64,000 nucleotides of DNA from Cavia porcellus (Eukaryota > Chordata > Mammalia > Rodentia > Caviidae). The stretch spans positions 20,551,501 to 20,615,500 of the forward strand of contig NW_026947492.1 in the NCBI RefSeq assembly GCF_034190915.1, written 5' to 3'. Made by a program: the position numbers and the translations under genes. Numbering within the stretch: the first letter of the stretch is position 1; every line of letters starts with the position of its first letter. The notes below the pieces were generated by a model. The model was not told the DNA's origin, made no database searches, and saw nothing but the letters and a program-made list of their open reading frames with translations. Below, piece by piece: positions 35,067-48,339 of the stretch.

Positions 35067-36294
35067 AGCTCTTCTGTTGTTTTAATAGGACCAACAGAGT
35101 CCCCTAAAGACTAACAATGAGGACCATAAGGGAGTCTGTAAAGTCCCCCTGCCACTGTGCACCTCCACCCCATCCCCCCGCAGTCCTCTTGAGGTCCAGG
35201 GTCAGAGACCAAAGCTGGAGGCTGTAAGTACAAGCCTGGCTTTGGCTTTAGTCTTCACATAGATTAGTGAGAAAATGCACTTTTTGCCCCACTGAGCCAG
35301 GTGAGGCTCAGGGAAGTTAAAAATTGTTCCTGAATTTGCTCCACTGGTCCAGGATTCACACCCAGACCTTTTTAGTTCCAGAACCCTGGCCCAGCCCCTT
35401 TCTCCCAGGCTGCAGTCTGGGTGTGAGCATGCTGCCCAGGGGCCAGCAGAGACAGGCTGGACGGGACGTCTCTCAGAGGGAGCAGGCTGATGGTCATTGG
35501 CACTGTGCCTGGTGGTTGGGAGCCGCTGGGGCTGGGAGAGGCAGGGAGGATGGTGAATGAGCGAAGCGTGGACGCTGCCCGCCTGCTCCAGGTGGGCTGG
35601 CAGCAAGAGTGGGGCTGTGTTTGGGGAGACACTGACACACAAACACCTTGCTGCCCCGTTAGGGCCCAAATAAAATCGCGAATATAGGCGATAAACCCAG
35701 ATGGTCCCACGAGAATTTGTCACTGTAGGTGGCTAGGAATGTTCAGCCTTTGCTCTTGGGCCCCATGTTCCACTGGGCAAAGTTGGGTGGAGGGAGACGT
35801 CCGCTGTTGCTGGGTATCTCGAGGAGGGCAGAGATTAGGAAACAGGTGCTGGGAAGGTGGGGGTGTGCAGTTTCTAGGGGCTCATGCAGAAGCGGGCAGA
35901 TGTGGCTCCTGTGCGCTGGGTGGAAAAGTAGAACGGGCAGGAGGTCGGGATGAGGGCACGACCCCAGCCCAGAAGACCCCTCACTGCAGCCCAGTGGCCC
36001 TAACTGGCCTGGCCCAGGCACACAAGCAGCCTGCCGAGGAGAGGGCAGGAGAAGGTTGGTCTGCAGCCCTGCAGTGCTGCTTCTCCTCGAGGTGCTGGGA
36101 CTGCCCTCCAGGATGTCCTCACCTTGGAGGGCGAGGCCAGCAAGGAACAGGGCAGCTCAACGGCCAGGCAGTGCCAGCTTTGCTCACCCAGCCCACCCGT
36201 AAGGCAGAGAGGCCAGCGAGCGGCAGGGTGAGGTGAAGCCCTGGCAGAACAGGCAGGGAACCCTGCTGTCGCCCATTACGGAAACCCTCCTTGA

Positions 36295-36440
36295 GCTTGG
36301 CACACTCCATTACAACCCTGTATCTTATAATTAAATTGAATCTGCCAGTTTCCTCTCAGCATGGCAGCAATTCAAGCTCATTGGCGGCTTTCTTTGTTTA
36401 TTTTCACTTATTTATTTATTTAGTAATTATTTATCCAGCT
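36295..36440. promoter_or_regulatory. Candidate conserved non-coding block
   Basis: 'cttataattaaattgaatct', 'ttgtttattttcacttattt' and 'tagtaattatttatccagct' form an AT-rich island with TAAT cores in GC-rich surroundings. Confidence 0.35.
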
Positions 36441-36764
36441 ACCCGTATAGCTAGATGGAGGCCATAGCCCAGTGTTTCTTTTGCCTTGATAACATAAGAA
36501 AGCTCAAATGCAGTCTTTTCTGCTTTGTTTCCAAGGGCCAGAGAGAACAGGAGGAGACAGCAGAGCTGAGCAGGTCCACACAGAGGAAATCTGTCTTCCA
36601 GACAGCATCAAACTGACCCTTTGGTGCCAGGAATGCCACAGATGCCTATGGTGGGTCCACTAACACTCCTGAAAGGTCCTTGTTGGCCCTGCAAGGCCCT
36701 CAAGATCCTCAGCACTAGAACACAGGTCAGAGAATGTGGAAACTGGATTTTAGGATTGGGAATT

Positions 36765-36950
36765 ATTAGCAGCTGATACACCTGCAAGGCTCTGCTATCC
36801 AAGACACATTCATCAAATACATATTCTCGTAGCACAAAAACACCCAAAGACATTCTCTGAGGGTTAGAGAGGCCCTGTAACTTGCTCAAAGGCAGTCAGC
36901 TGCTAATAGTAGAGTTGGGATTTGAACACAAGGCATGGGGGTAAACTCAA
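36765..36950 (-). repeat. MIR SINE
   Basis: 'gggttagagaggccctgtaa', 'cttgctcaaaggcagtcagc' and 'tagagttgggatttgaacac' are the reversed MIR core. Confidence 0.72.
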
Positions 36951-37300
36951 GCCCTGATACTTCCTCAGATCCAAGATGACAGCCACAAAAAGCAAAAACA
37001 CTTTCTTCTCTTTAATGATAACCTTTCTGCAGTGAGGGGGCGAAGGAGAGCCTGATAGCTTTGATTAATGAATCAGCTTCAAAAAGATCCAGGGGAGTGA
37101 TTTTCAACAAGCAGCCATCACTTAATAAGAACATGAAAGTTTACTTACCATGAGCCCAGCCCTGTGGGAGGCTGATTGCTAATAGGAGAGCTGGGGACGG
37201 CTCAAACCTGGCACAGCAGCAGCTGAGCCTCAGAGATGTGACCTCATTTGGGGAGATTGCCCCGGTACCCCCACCAGAGTAGAGGGCAAAGGTGGCCGAG

Positions 37301-37321
37301 TGTGTGTGTGTGTGTGTGTGA
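37301..37321 (+). repeat. (TG)n microsatellite
   Basis: Ten TG units. Confidence 0.92.
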
Positions 37322-38094
37322 AGAATCCAGACTCGAGCTGACACCTTGGATTTAACCCTCCCTTGAACAGTGGCACATACTGACCAGTTCTGTCCTTTTG
37401 TGCCTACGCCAGCACCTAGGCACTGTCATCTATGAGCACTTTCCTATTTCTTGGGACAGGGATGGGTGGCACCAGAAGAGACATGGGTCTTTCTTGGCCA
37501 GGCCTAAGCCTGTTCAGGAAATTGACACAAGATTTCAGTGCAGGCTGGAGGTAGGGATTGGCTTCCACATCCTGTTTCCCACATACAGCCAACAGGTCCT
37601 GACCAGTCCACATAGCGGGGTCAGAACCGTGGGAGGATTCACACTTCTCGTTCATCTGGAGAAAGTTGTCTGCTGAGAGGCCCCAGTGAAGAAACCTGGT
37701 CTAAGAGAAGAGGGTCCTTTACGCAGGGGTCCCTGAGTAAGGAGTCCTGAGCTGTCTGATCACCTCTCCATGCCTCAGCCTTAGAGTGTGGAGCAGCTGA
37801 GAGCCAGCCAGAGGAACCTTCAGGTGGACGGCCACCCTGCCTTCTGGCAGGACTGCCACTCAGCTATCCCGGAAAGGTGATGCCTTGGATTTGTCTTGAA
37901 AGCAAACCCATTCACAACTCTTTGTTGGTAGCAGCTGCTAATGGCAGTGGATTCTTCTGTATATAAGAGGCTCATCTCTGGAGAATTATGATTCTAGAAC
38001 TAGGAAAATATGATTTTTTAAAATCAGTTGTTTAAGGTTCCAAGGAGTAGCTGGATTTGGGATCCTAAGAGGGTCTACTGTCCTGGAACACACT

Positions 38095-38300
38095 GGGCAG
38101 TGTGATACCACACCTAAAATGTACCACCAAGCATGCTGTCAAGCATTTTATATAAATCATTTCATTTAATTCTGAGGCCAATCCCATGCAGTGGAATGTT
38201 CTAATAGTACAGGTGAGGAAACTCAGGCTTGGAAGGATTAAATACCAGCTCATCTGTAAGGTGGCTGACTGAAACTTGAATCTGGGCCTGAGTTCTATTA
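38095..38300 (-). repeat. MIR SINE
   Basis: 'caagcattttatataaatca', 'acaggtgaggaaactcaggc' and 'gactgaaacttgaatctggg' are reversed MIR. Confidence 0.72.
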
Positions 38301-39639
38301 AGGCCAGCTCCTTCCCTCAAGTGTAGATTTTTGCCACTTGCAGGTCGACTTCCTGCTCATGCTTGGGGGTGACAGGGTAGGCAGCTCTCGAAACTACAGC
38401 GAGGGGCTCCTTCCTCAGTGTTCCTTAGAAGCATCCAAGGGGTAAGTGGAGTGGGGCCTATGGCAGCTCAGAGGTGGTGGGTCAGGAGCACAAGTCCTTT
38501 GGGCTGGGGCCACAGGCATTGTTGGCTGTCAGAGGCAGATAGGCAGCAGAGAGAAGCTCTCAGAAGGCTGCTTCCCAGACCTGGCTGCCACTGTCTCCCT
38601 CTCTGTGCTCTGTTCTCACTGTTTGGGCAAACACTAGCTTCATGCTAGGTGGCTGGCTCTGCTTTAGTCAGCTGTGTGCCGTTGGAGGAGCACACCTAAG
38701 TATTTCACACCTCCACTTCCCTGCTTTCAAAACAGAAAGACTCAACCAGGGCAGGGGCTTAACCCTGTCCGAGGCACTCTAGGCTGCAGTGAGGGGCTCT
38801 AATACTTCTGAATTTGTTTCCAAACTGAACATGCGTGTGTCGTTCTTTGGAGATCACTGTGGTCTTCATCGTCCTTGGAGGGGGTGAGGCCCCTCACTCT
38901 CTAGTCCTGGTCCATTGGGCTGTGAAAGTGGAGCATCAGAGACTGAGTTTCTTACACACAGAACTGTGCTCCTCACGGTGCAGAAAGTGTCAAGACCAAG
39001 GCAGCTCTCATAGCCAGGGAAGGTGGCCCTCTGACTTACGTACTGGACCTTTTCACTGTGCGCTCACATAGTAGAAAGGACAGAGTCCTTCAGGTCTTCA
39101 GTATACAGCACTAATGCCATGGATGAGGGCTCCACTCTTGTGAACTGTCTTCCAGAGACCTCCTCCTCCTCCTGACACTATCTTGGGTGTGAGGACTTCA
39201 ATACACGAACTTGGGAATGACACAAACCTTGAGCGCCCAGTAGCCTTCTAAATAAGCACCACCACTGAAAGGATTTCTAAAATCCCACTAGCTTTACAGT
39301 TTGTTGGGTCCTAAGACTTCCCTTCTTTGGTGACTATGACTTAATGACAAAGCTCTCCAAGGAACTGAGGGCCGAGGGAAGAAAGTCAGGGACATTGTAA
39401 CAAGGTAATAGCCTTTGCTGAGTGTTGCGCACTTCCTGGCCCAGCATCCGTCCTAGGGGACGCTGGGACTTCCTCTTCAGTGAGGGCTGGGGGAGGGACC
39501 CTGGGGCTGAACTGTGCGGGGGTTTCTGAGACTTAGCCACCCCATTCTGGTCTTACGATGTTTGCACTAGATTGACGCACGTTTCTTGGTGTATTTTCTT
39601 ATGCTTGTCCTGTGTATATATTTGATCTTGGGCATTAGT

Positions 39640-39775
39640 CTGAAATGTCACAGAACATGAGAAATGGGAAGGCGCCTCAGGATTCATCCCATCCAACCTT
39701 GGACAGAGGAAAAAACAAGGCACAGAGAAGAGAAGGGAGCTGCCCAGAGTCACCTAGGACAAGTGGAAGGGGATG
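39640..39775 (-). repeat. MIR or related old SINE fragment
   Basis: 'ggcacagagaagagaaggga' and 'gctgcccagagtcacctagg' resemble the reversed MIR core. Confidence 0.5.
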
Positions 39776-40489
39776 TTGCCCCCGGCCTGTGGGTGCCCTG
39801 AATGATAGAGGTGGCACCCAATCCATCTTCCTAGCCTGTTTACTGAACTCACCCTCCCATGATGGGGTTAGCTGTGCATGTTCCTTCAGGAATGTGTCCT
39901 GTTGGGCCCAGGTCTATACCCCTATCCCTTCTATCAGGGATGGCTATGCCATCTTTTCTCTTTCAGGACACTCAGACTTCAAGACCCTTACCTAAAACTC
40001 CCTCTAGATGTGGCTTCCTTACCTATCCATGCTGATGGGGGGGCACCACCTCCTCTGGACACACCTCCCCCTATTGCATCATAAGGTCATTCCTCAGAAT
40101 CATTTGGGGGTCAGCTTCCAGGACTCCCCATCCAACAGACACCAAGTCCCTTACATAAAATACTGGTATTGGTATAGTACCTGCTCAACCCTCCCATGAA
40201 CTTTAAATTATAGATTATTTATAATGCCTAAAACAATGTAAATACTGTGGAAATAGTCATTGTGCTGCATTAGTTATGGAATGGCAAGAAAGCAGTGTCT
40301 GAATGTGTTCGCTACAGATGCCATCTTTCCATATTTTCAATCTGCAGTTTGTTGTGGATGAGGAGCCCATGGATTCAGAAGCTGACTGTGCAAAACTTTG
40401 GTATGAGACCTCTGTCAGATATAGACCTGCTCCCTTGTCTTTTGTTCCACCCTTCTGAACTGAGAGGTAGAGACTGTCCTGACTGACCT

Positions 40490-40560
40490 TGTGACTCTAG
40501 TACCTAGCACAGAGCCTGACATGTAGTAGATGCACAGTAAATACCCATGTTATGCGCTGC
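40490..40560 (+). repeat. MIR 3'-end fragment
   Basis: 'agtacctagcacagagcctg' and 'acatgtagtagatgcacagt' match the MIR 3' end. Confidence 0.65.
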
Positions 40561-40772
40561 CATTTGCTTCTCCACTGTATGTCCCTGGAGGTTAAGGTAA
40601 GGGCTCATGTCTGAAAGCTTTCCTGGTGGTTTGAGAATATGGCCCTGCGGAGCTCTGATCTTGTACCTTCTCTGCCATCACTGTCCTTTTACAAAAATAT
40701 GCCAAAAATCAGTCTCAGCTCTAGGTTGACCTTATGTATTAAACTTCCAGACACTCAGGTTTTCCTTGAGCT

Positions 40773-40815
40773 ATTCATTCATCCATCTATCCATCCACCC
40801 ATTCATCTATTCACC
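40773..40815 (+). repeat. (ATCC)n/(ATTC)n degenerate repeat
   Basis: 'ttcattcatccatctatcca' continuing for about 43 bp. Confidence 0.8.
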
Positions 40816-41279
40816 ATTTTTTGAGAGCTCACTCTCAGTGCTTGTTGTTATAGATATTGTGGAGCCAGACAGTCAAGGTTTCTTGCCTCCCTGAGTGTCT
40901 CTTTGGGAAAGCATCTATTTAGCTTCTGTTTTGTGCAGTAATAAAAAGTTTCACATGAACTTGGGAAAATGTTTACGCTCCTGGACCTCAGTATCTCCAC
41001 GCGCAAAATGCTCCCACTGAAGCTCATGTCTAGTGGGCAGTGTGTCACCCAGCATGGCACTGCCTGCATGTGCTTGGCACTGTCACTGGCCCGAATGCAG
41101 TGCACACACAAGCAAAAGCTTACTCATGTGCCCCCTGTCTTCCCTGGTGCCTTGCTCTGGGGCACACTGAGAGGGTCTTTTTAACCTACTGGGGAACAAG
41201 AGATTCCTGAGTGCCAGTGAAGTCTTTTTTCTTGGAATGCAAAAGAAGGGACAAGCCAATATTATTCCCTGAGCAGTCA

Positions 41280-41450
41280 CCATGAGCTCAGCACCCCTAC
41301 ACACATAGTGATGACTTTTCTGGCAAAGGGAGTGTTACTTCCCTACTTCTCAGACAGCAGGTTAAGAATCAGAGAAGCTAAAGGGCTGCTTCACTCAGAG
41401 TCCTACACAAGTGAGCCAAGGAGCAGCTGAGGTCCTGTGTCTCTTGCAGA
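41280..41450 (-). repeat. MIR SINE fragment
   Basis: 'gttaagaatcagagaagcta' and 'gagccaaggagcagctgagg' with upstream 'gagctcagcacccctacaca' suggest reversed MIR. Confidence 0.45.
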
Positions 41451-42824
41451 TGGCCGTCAATCCACTGGGGGAAGACAGAAAAGCATGCCATTTTCCCTTT
41501 TCAATACAGGGATCAGCTACATGTTTGTCTTGGCAGTGCTTCACATCAACGTGTGTGGCACGTGGAATTAAGTATGCAGTTGGGTGGTCTTTAAAAGATG
41601 AACATTTTCTCAGGGATCAATAAGCCAAGTGAGTTTAGATCTAAATTCATCAAAATGTCACTTGGAACAAATTTAGTCTCTGGGCTTCTGCACTGAGGTC
41701 AGGTCAATGGCAGAGGATGGTGGCAGGACCCTGGAATGCCAGGTCTCTCGGGAAGAAGGTCTGGGATACCCACTGGGCCCGGATGAGTCCATCCTGGTGA
41801 GGGGTCATAGCTGGCAACCAGCATCCTAGAAGCTCTTCTAAACATCAGCTTCACCAGGGGACATTCGGGGAGTGTAGCTGAGTCGTGACTGTCCAGTCCT
41901 AGGTTCTCCAAACAGAAGGAGGTTTTGAGGTCACTCAGTTCTATCCCACACCCAAGGCAAGATCCCCGCTGTGGCAGTTTTAAGAAATAGTTACCTGATT
42001 TCTCCTTGGGTGTTTTTAAAGATAGGGAGCTTATTACTTTCCAACTATGCTGTTTATAATTTGAGGGCTGAAATAATTTTAAAGTTCTTCTAGATTAAAC
42101 TTGTATCACTTTTACCACCCTGAAACTTGGACCCATTAATTCCAAACTTGCTCAGTGGGCCTGCACACAAGGAGAGCAATCCTTCTTCCATCCAGCCACT
42201 CAGTTGGACATTGTCTTTTTCCTATGAGAAGTATCTTCTGGGAACATTTGGAGCCCGGCAAGCTTGCAGCCCAAGAAACGACACCGGCTCTTCTCTGTTC
42301 ATTGAAGGCCTTAGTGCTTTTCACTGGTCCTTCCTCAGCATCTCATGAAGACAGAGGAAGGCAAGGTGACAATTCGCTGGTGTTTGACTCGTGGGCTAAA
42401 AACGGAAGGCAGGTGACGCTGGGTCTTGTTTTAGATTTCCACGAGTGTTGTGTCCACATACAGGTGGCGTTACATGCACAAGTGAGGATACAGTTGACGA
42501 CACAGGCTGTGGTGTGTCCCTGTGCATGGCCACACAGGAAGCAGAAAGTGCTACAGATGTGAGCCCATGTGGGCATACGCTGCTGTGTGACGCTGGGAGA
42601 GAGAGTTCCTGGGACACATGTGATGCGCTGGGACTGACCGATGAGATTCTGACAGGCACAGGCCCTGCTCCTCCCATCTCAAGCACCCGCTCAGTCCTCA
42701 GAGATGTAAAGCACCAGCCTCTTATATAATACAGCTCTGGCTTGCTGGCTTTAAGCTGGGAGGGGACCGAGACACATCGAGGCTGTCTGTGAGCGAATGT
42801 CCACAGACACTTTCTATAGTCTCT

Positions 42825-42985
42825 CTCACTTTATCCTTACCACACCTAGACACAGGGATTTGTCTCCCATTGAACTTTTAAAGACACTGAGGATCAGCAA
42901 GGTGCCACAGATGTCTGAGGTCACACAGCTAGAGATCAGCAAGCCTGGACCTGAACGAGACTCAAAGCCCAGACTCTGCCCCCAA
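42825..42985 (-). repeat. MIR SINE
   Basis: 'gacactgaggatcagcaagg', 'gtcacacagctagagatcag' and 'ctcaaagcccagactctgcc' are reversed MIR. Confidence 0.7.
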
Positions 42986-43467
42986 TTTGTGCCGCCTCCA
43001 GGAAGGTCTCTCTGCTCAGACTCACCGATGTCTCCGTGAGACTCTGCCTGCCCACCAGCCGTGGATGGCCCTGAGGAGGGAGTGGGCAGTCCAAACAGCT
43101 GGTAGGCAGAGGCTCTTCCAAGAGCCCCTGGGGTCCGCCACTTGTGTGTGGTGGGGTAGTGATTTCCAGCCACGGGTGAGGGTAATATCCATTCCCTTCC
43201 ACACTAACGCTCGGGAGCCCACACCTCTCTGCCAGCCATGATTTGCTCAGGGAGCTGGGGCTGCAGCTCCTCATTTTCCTAAATCTTCCAGGTTGTTGTC
43301 TGAGCTTTTATCCCCCTGATTTACTTATTAGGTTTCTACTGGGCTTTTCCTCGGCTGAGCATTCAGTGGCCGCAGAAACCACTGTCTAATTCAACCAGTA
43401 ACTTCTCTCATGAATAAGAGGGGGCACAGGATCAAGCAGGAGGCCAGTGGAAGAGGAGTGTGTGTGG

Positions 43468-43530
<63 letters not shown>
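43468..43530 (+). repeat. (GA)n microsatellite
   Basis: About 30 GA units with one GAAA interruption. Confidence 0.96.
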
Positions 43531-43531
<1 letters not shown>

Positions 43532-43799
43532 AGAACCTAAAGGAGGTAAATGCAGCTCTATAGCTAGAATGGGAGCTCACTGAGTAGGTCATGTCATTCT
43601 CCACATCTGGATTTGCACCTGGATCTGGACAGTGCTTCCGGGCTTCCACTGCTGGTCTGCACTGTCCTCGAACCCTCCTCTGCTCCCCTCATCCCACCCT
43701 GCTCTCCATCACTGTGCCCAGTTTTTCTCTTCATGTGTCTGTCAGTCTCCTTGGGTAGTAAAATCCTTAAAAGAAGGTGCCTGACATGTCACCATGCCT

Positions 43800-44960
43800 G
43801 GTCTGGAGGCCCCCATAGCTGAGGAGACAGATAGGACACACAGGCAAAGGGACACCAAAGCCACCATGCTGGACTGGTCTGGGGATCTCCATGGAGACGG
43901 TGGAGACTGGGTCACCTAGAATGCTGGGGACTGGTCATCTGGAGAGGGGCATGGAGGGCATTGTAGGAGGGAGGAATGGCTTGAGCCAAGGTTCATCGAT
44001 GGGCAAGGAGGGGCACTGTTTGTGGTAAGAGGGCAGAGTCCATATAGGAAGGGAAGGTCAGGCATGCTGCGGAGGCTTTTGGTACAGAGGATGGAGGTTG
44101 GCAATTTTTCCTCCCTTTCTAGTGGGGGATAATCTCCCTCTTCCCCAGGCCAAATGCAGGTGTCAGACAGATCTGCTCACCACCCTCCTTGTGAGGATTC
44201 CATGGGTGGTGGTGGTGTGTGTGGCATATTTTTTGTGCACCATGGAAAGCTGGTACTGCCCTGCCCTGTTTTACCCTGTGACTCCATGAAGGAAGAAACA
44301 GCCCTGCGCTCTTGGCATCTAAGGGAACCTCCACTATCCCCTGCCCTGCTGCTCTAGGACAAGCTTCTCTGTCTCCCCTCAACATTCTGGTCCTTGGTTT
44401 GCCTTCTCCCCCAGAGGTCCCTTTTTCATCCTTTGCATGTGTGTCACGTATAAATCAGTCCTCAGCACAGATCTGCATCCTACTGTTAAGCAGACATGCA
44501 AACACCACACTGAAGCTCCTCAATGTGCCCCACAAAAATTCACGGAATGCAGCCAGGACAATTGCCATGTGATTGCACGGTTGGTGACAAAGCCAAACAG
44601 GGACCCCACAGACTCCAAGTCATTTACTCACCGATTCGGCTGTCAACTATCATTTTACTATAGTCTGAGGGTTTTGAGGTAGTCACATCATACTTATTTT
44701 TGAAGACTTCCATTTACTTATTTTTGTTAATTGACACGGAAAAGCTATCTACATTTATATTATATGAGATGTATGCACTGTGGGATGTCTAAAGCAAATA
44801 AATTAACATATATATTATATCACATGTCTCATTTTTTGGTGGTTGTGAACATTTACAATCTATTCTAGCAGTTTTCAGTTATGTAATCCACTGTTATTAC
44901 CCATCATCACCCTGTTATACGATAGACAGGAGGCTCCTTTTGAGCCAAGATTAGTCCCTC
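43800..44960. other. Intronic sequence, nothing certain recognised
   Basis: AT-rich towards 44.7-44.9 kb; no clear repeats or exons. Confidence 0.45.
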
Positions 44961-45094
44961 AGAGTGGGAGACTAAGTCCTTGTTGCAAGAGCCTCTGGGG
45001 TCCTGAGGATGTGGACAAATTCACCTGGGGGAGTGGCCGAGGGCCCTGTGGAGACTGGACATCCTGGCTGCCACAGTCCTGTCCTATAGGTAGG

Positions 45095-45215
45095 TGGTCG
45101 CAGCTCCATTTCACAGATGGGCAAACAGCATTCCTGGGATTTAAGCAGTTTGCCCAAGGTCACACAGCTAAGTGACAGAGGAGCTCTGACTCTGGCCCTT
45201 TGGGTGACGGTGAGG
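45095..45215 (-). repeat. MIR SINE
   Basis: 'ccatttcacagatgggcaaa' and 'ccaaggtcacacagctaagt' are the reversed MIR core. Confidence 0.8.
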
Positions 45216-45774
45216 GCATATTGCACCCCTCTTCAGTTTCAGCTCTCTGTCCTCCCTGCTCAGGCTGAAGTGGGGCTCACGCCCCACCGTCTGCTGCCAG
45301 GCATGCTGCTTGCTAAGCAGCCCGCGTTTCACTCGCAGCAGCCACCAGCATCTCAGCAGTCTCGCTGAGCCCTGGCTTGTGCGCCTACCTTCGGTGTATT
45401 AGAACTCCCTCCCTCCAAGCTGCCGGAAGCACTAATCCAGATGCGGTTAGGGGGTTTAGAGAAAATCCTCTGCTATGGCAGAAGAAAGCGAAACCCAGCA
45501 AAGTGCGGATTTCAGCAGATGCAAAGTCTGTCCATTTACCTTCCAATTGCAGCTTGTGTGGCAGGAAAGGCTGAGAAGCCCGTGGGTGCCCTCAGCGCCG
45601 GGACAGGGGCCGAAAGGGTGAAAGCTGAATGCAGAAGTCCCTGGGGCTCTCCACAGGCCTAAAACCCCACAGAGGGGAAGAGAGGGGAAGAGGGCCAAGT
45701 GTTCACTGGAGGGTTGAAAGATGACGATCTGACCTTAGCACCTCCTTGCTGACTGGGTAGCATCAATGCCACCA

Positions 45775-45915
45775 CACATTTGCCTGTTAAGTCCTCACAA
45801 CACTGACCTAAGAAGTAAGATTGTCCTTAACTTCGGAGTAAGGCTCAGATGGATTAAGTGGGTTGTAGACAGTCACATGATCAGTCAGTGACAGAGCAGA
45901 CTACAGCGGCTCACA
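45775..45915 (-). repeat. MIR SINE fragment
   Basis: 'taagtcctcacaacactgac' and 'gtaaggctcagatggattaa' match reversed MIR. Confidence 0.6.
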
Positions 45916-46424
45916 GGCTCTGCCCTCTCTCCCCTTCTCCATGCCAGCTACCTGGCATCATGAAAAATGACCCCCACGCAGTCAGCTTGACCCTGTGTGT
46001 GCTCCTGGAGCCTCCCCACCTGGTAGCCGATCTGTGGTCCCTGAGCTTCCTGCTGTTCTCAGCTCCCACACAGCTTCTGAGCTGTGTGAATACCAGGGCA
46101 AGTGTGCCCCAGCGCCAGGCTTGCTAGTAGCTTTAGGGCAATGAGCTGCCTTTCTAACATGAGGTTTTCCATTTCAGAGACTTGGAAGCCTCTGGCTCTG
46201 CCAAACTGCAGGCCTTCACAGCTCAGGATAGGTGGGATCGCAGCCAGGGCTGGGCTGCTCACAGAGCCCCCCCTTTACCTCTACCAAACCAGCTATGGAA
46301 AGCTATCGGGGCCTCCCCGCATGTAATGCACAGGCTAGCAGTAGGTGCTTCTCTCTAATTCTTTACGTATTTACATATTTAGGAGAAAATGAATACACGA
46401 AGGAGTCCAGCATAATGTGCTATG

Positions 46425-46600
46425 GAGTTAGAACTAGATTCTAATCCCAGTTCTAATCATTAATCTTGCCACCCTGGGCAAGGTATCTTTCATCCAACAC
46501 ACTTTCTTCCTTTGTGAGCGAAGACAATATTGCAAGATAGAATAAGGGCAGGCACTTGGTACAGTGCCCAGCAGGCAGCAAGGACCCCGTCAGTGTGGGC
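46425..46600 (+). repeat. MIR SINE
   Basis: 'ctatggagttagaactagat', 'cttgccaccctgggcaaggt' and 'cttggtacagtgcccagcag' follow MIR. Confidence 0.7.
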
Positions 46601-46734
46601 TCTGCCATCATGCCATGGCCTGTAAGTCGCCGCCTCTTCTCCATTTGGAGAGTGACAGCTGACAGGAGGCTGCCAGGTAGAGAGGCTGCCTGAGCGCAGG
46701 GCTCTGTGGAAGCCACTGGTGACTGCAGCCTTTC

Positions 46735-46890
46735 AGAAGGTATTACAGGCTATTGTTTTAATCAATACTATGTTATTTCCTCCATGGCATCTATCCCCGT
46801 GTTTATTATGTGTAAATAGGGCTTTTCAATGATGCCAATGTGTTTGCTTAATGTAGCTGACATTCAGTGTGTACAATCTGGTGGCTGCCC
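46735..46890. promoter_or_regulatory. Candidate conserved non-coding element
   Basis: 'ggctattgttttaatcaata', 'ttattatgtgtaaatagggc' and 'tgtttgcttaatgtagctga' in repeat-free sequence; SOX-like ATTGT and homeodomain cores present. Confidence 0.42.
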
Positions 46891-47224
46891 CTCAGGACCT
46901 CCAGGAGAATGAGACGATGTATCAGCCACAAAGCCGGCCTTGTGAGCGAAATTTGAGAACTGCGACATGGTGGTGGTCGGGGTACCCAGTGCACGTTTGC
47001 TGAGTAAGGAAAACAGACAACATGAGCCTGGGAGCATGGCTGGCTACTAGGGAGAGGCTGTGAACCGTCGGGGCTGGAGTTTCTATCTCTTTGCAGCCAA
47101 ATCTAGATTCTATACTGCTCTACATTGCCTGGCAGACTCCTGCCCATCACTCTGCTCTGGCCTGCCCTAGGAATTTGTCAAAGTCCCCCTTAGTGACAGC
47201 TGTTCCCAGATTCTTGCATAATCC

Positions 47225-47560
47225 TCGTCATCTCTGTATTAGCTTTCCTTTTGCTGGGTAGAATATTTGATCCCCATAACCAGAGATTTATTTTACTCAA
47301 GGGCTCAGGGGCTTTGGTCCATGATTGGTTGGCTCCCAGGCAGGAACATCATGGTGGAAGGGTGTGGTGGCCAGGAAACAGAGTATCGGAGTAGCTTCAG
47401 GTATAGACCCCAAGGTCACACCTTCATGATTTACCTGGACATACCCATTAGTGTGCTTTACTAACTTCTTGGTGGCTTCCAGGCCAATCAAGTCGACAAG
47501 ATTAACTGTCACACTCTCTTTCCAATATGTCACCCTAGAGACTGAGAACTAATCTGGTAC
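47225..47560 (-). mobile_element. ERVL-MaLR-like LTR fragment, antisense
   Basis: 'tctgtattagctttcctttt', 'ccagagatttattttactca', 'ttggtccatgattggttggc' and 'gaacatcatggtggaagggt' give the order typical of antisense MaLR LTRs. Heavily diverged. Confidence 0.5.
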
Positions 47561-48089
47561 GTTCTTTTCTGGCTCAGATCCATCTATGGGTGTAACCCAG
47601 CCTGGCTGGCCAGAAGACTGAGGGTGGCAAAGATGGCCTTTCCAAACTTTTCATGAGGGTTTGTCAATCTTCCTCCTATACCAGGATGCTTGGAATGAAT
47701 AAAAGACATTGGCCCTACCAGTTCCTCTCATGGAGTTCCAGGGGGCTAAAGTGAAAGTGAAAGGTTTAATTTAGATTTGGGGAGGGGTTCCCCACTGTGA
47801 CATCTGCAGGCCAGCTACCACATGTGGGTCACAACTGATAGACCAAATCCCAATAACAGGCAAGTAATTCAATAATATCAGATTCAGACAACTTTAGTGG
47901 AGCCCTCTGGAGCTACTGTTTCCAAAACAGTTTGTGGAATTTTATCACAGAATGAGATTCCATCCGCTGTTTTCTTAACGGTGTTTGGAAGCAGAGGGCT
48001 GGATAAGAAATCCAGCTGATTTTCCACCTTTATGCTAAGTGGCAAAGAGGGCGCAAGGGAAGCCACCTCTAAGAAATGTGGGAAGGGAG

Positions 48090-48310
48090 GGACTGTGCCT
48101 AGCACTTCATGGCTGTCTGTTCATCTGTCCAGACTGTCACACTCTGGGGCTCCATCTCGCTAAAAGGTACTCTGTAAATGTAAATAGCGTCCTTATCATT
48201 AAGTTCCGTCTGTGTGTCGCATATAATGTGATTGGAATCAGCTTTTGTTTCCCTTCCCTGCCTGAGTGATACGAGGGAGGTGTTTTTCTTGGCAAATAAA
48301 TATGATATCA
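48090..48310. promoter_or_regulatory. Candidate conserved non-coding element
   Basis: 'taaaaggtactctgtaaatg', 'gtcctatcattaagtt'-like text and 'gcatataatgtgattggaat' in repeat-free sequence with several TGTAAAT/ATTAAG cores. Continues after a short gap into 48340-48700. Confidence 0.42.
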
Positions 48311-48339
48311 TAAACCCTGGCAGGATTCCAACCTGAGTA

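Noticed and set aside
41287..41296. CTCAGCACCCC as REST half-site
   Set aside because: Isolated half-site inside a MIR-like segment.
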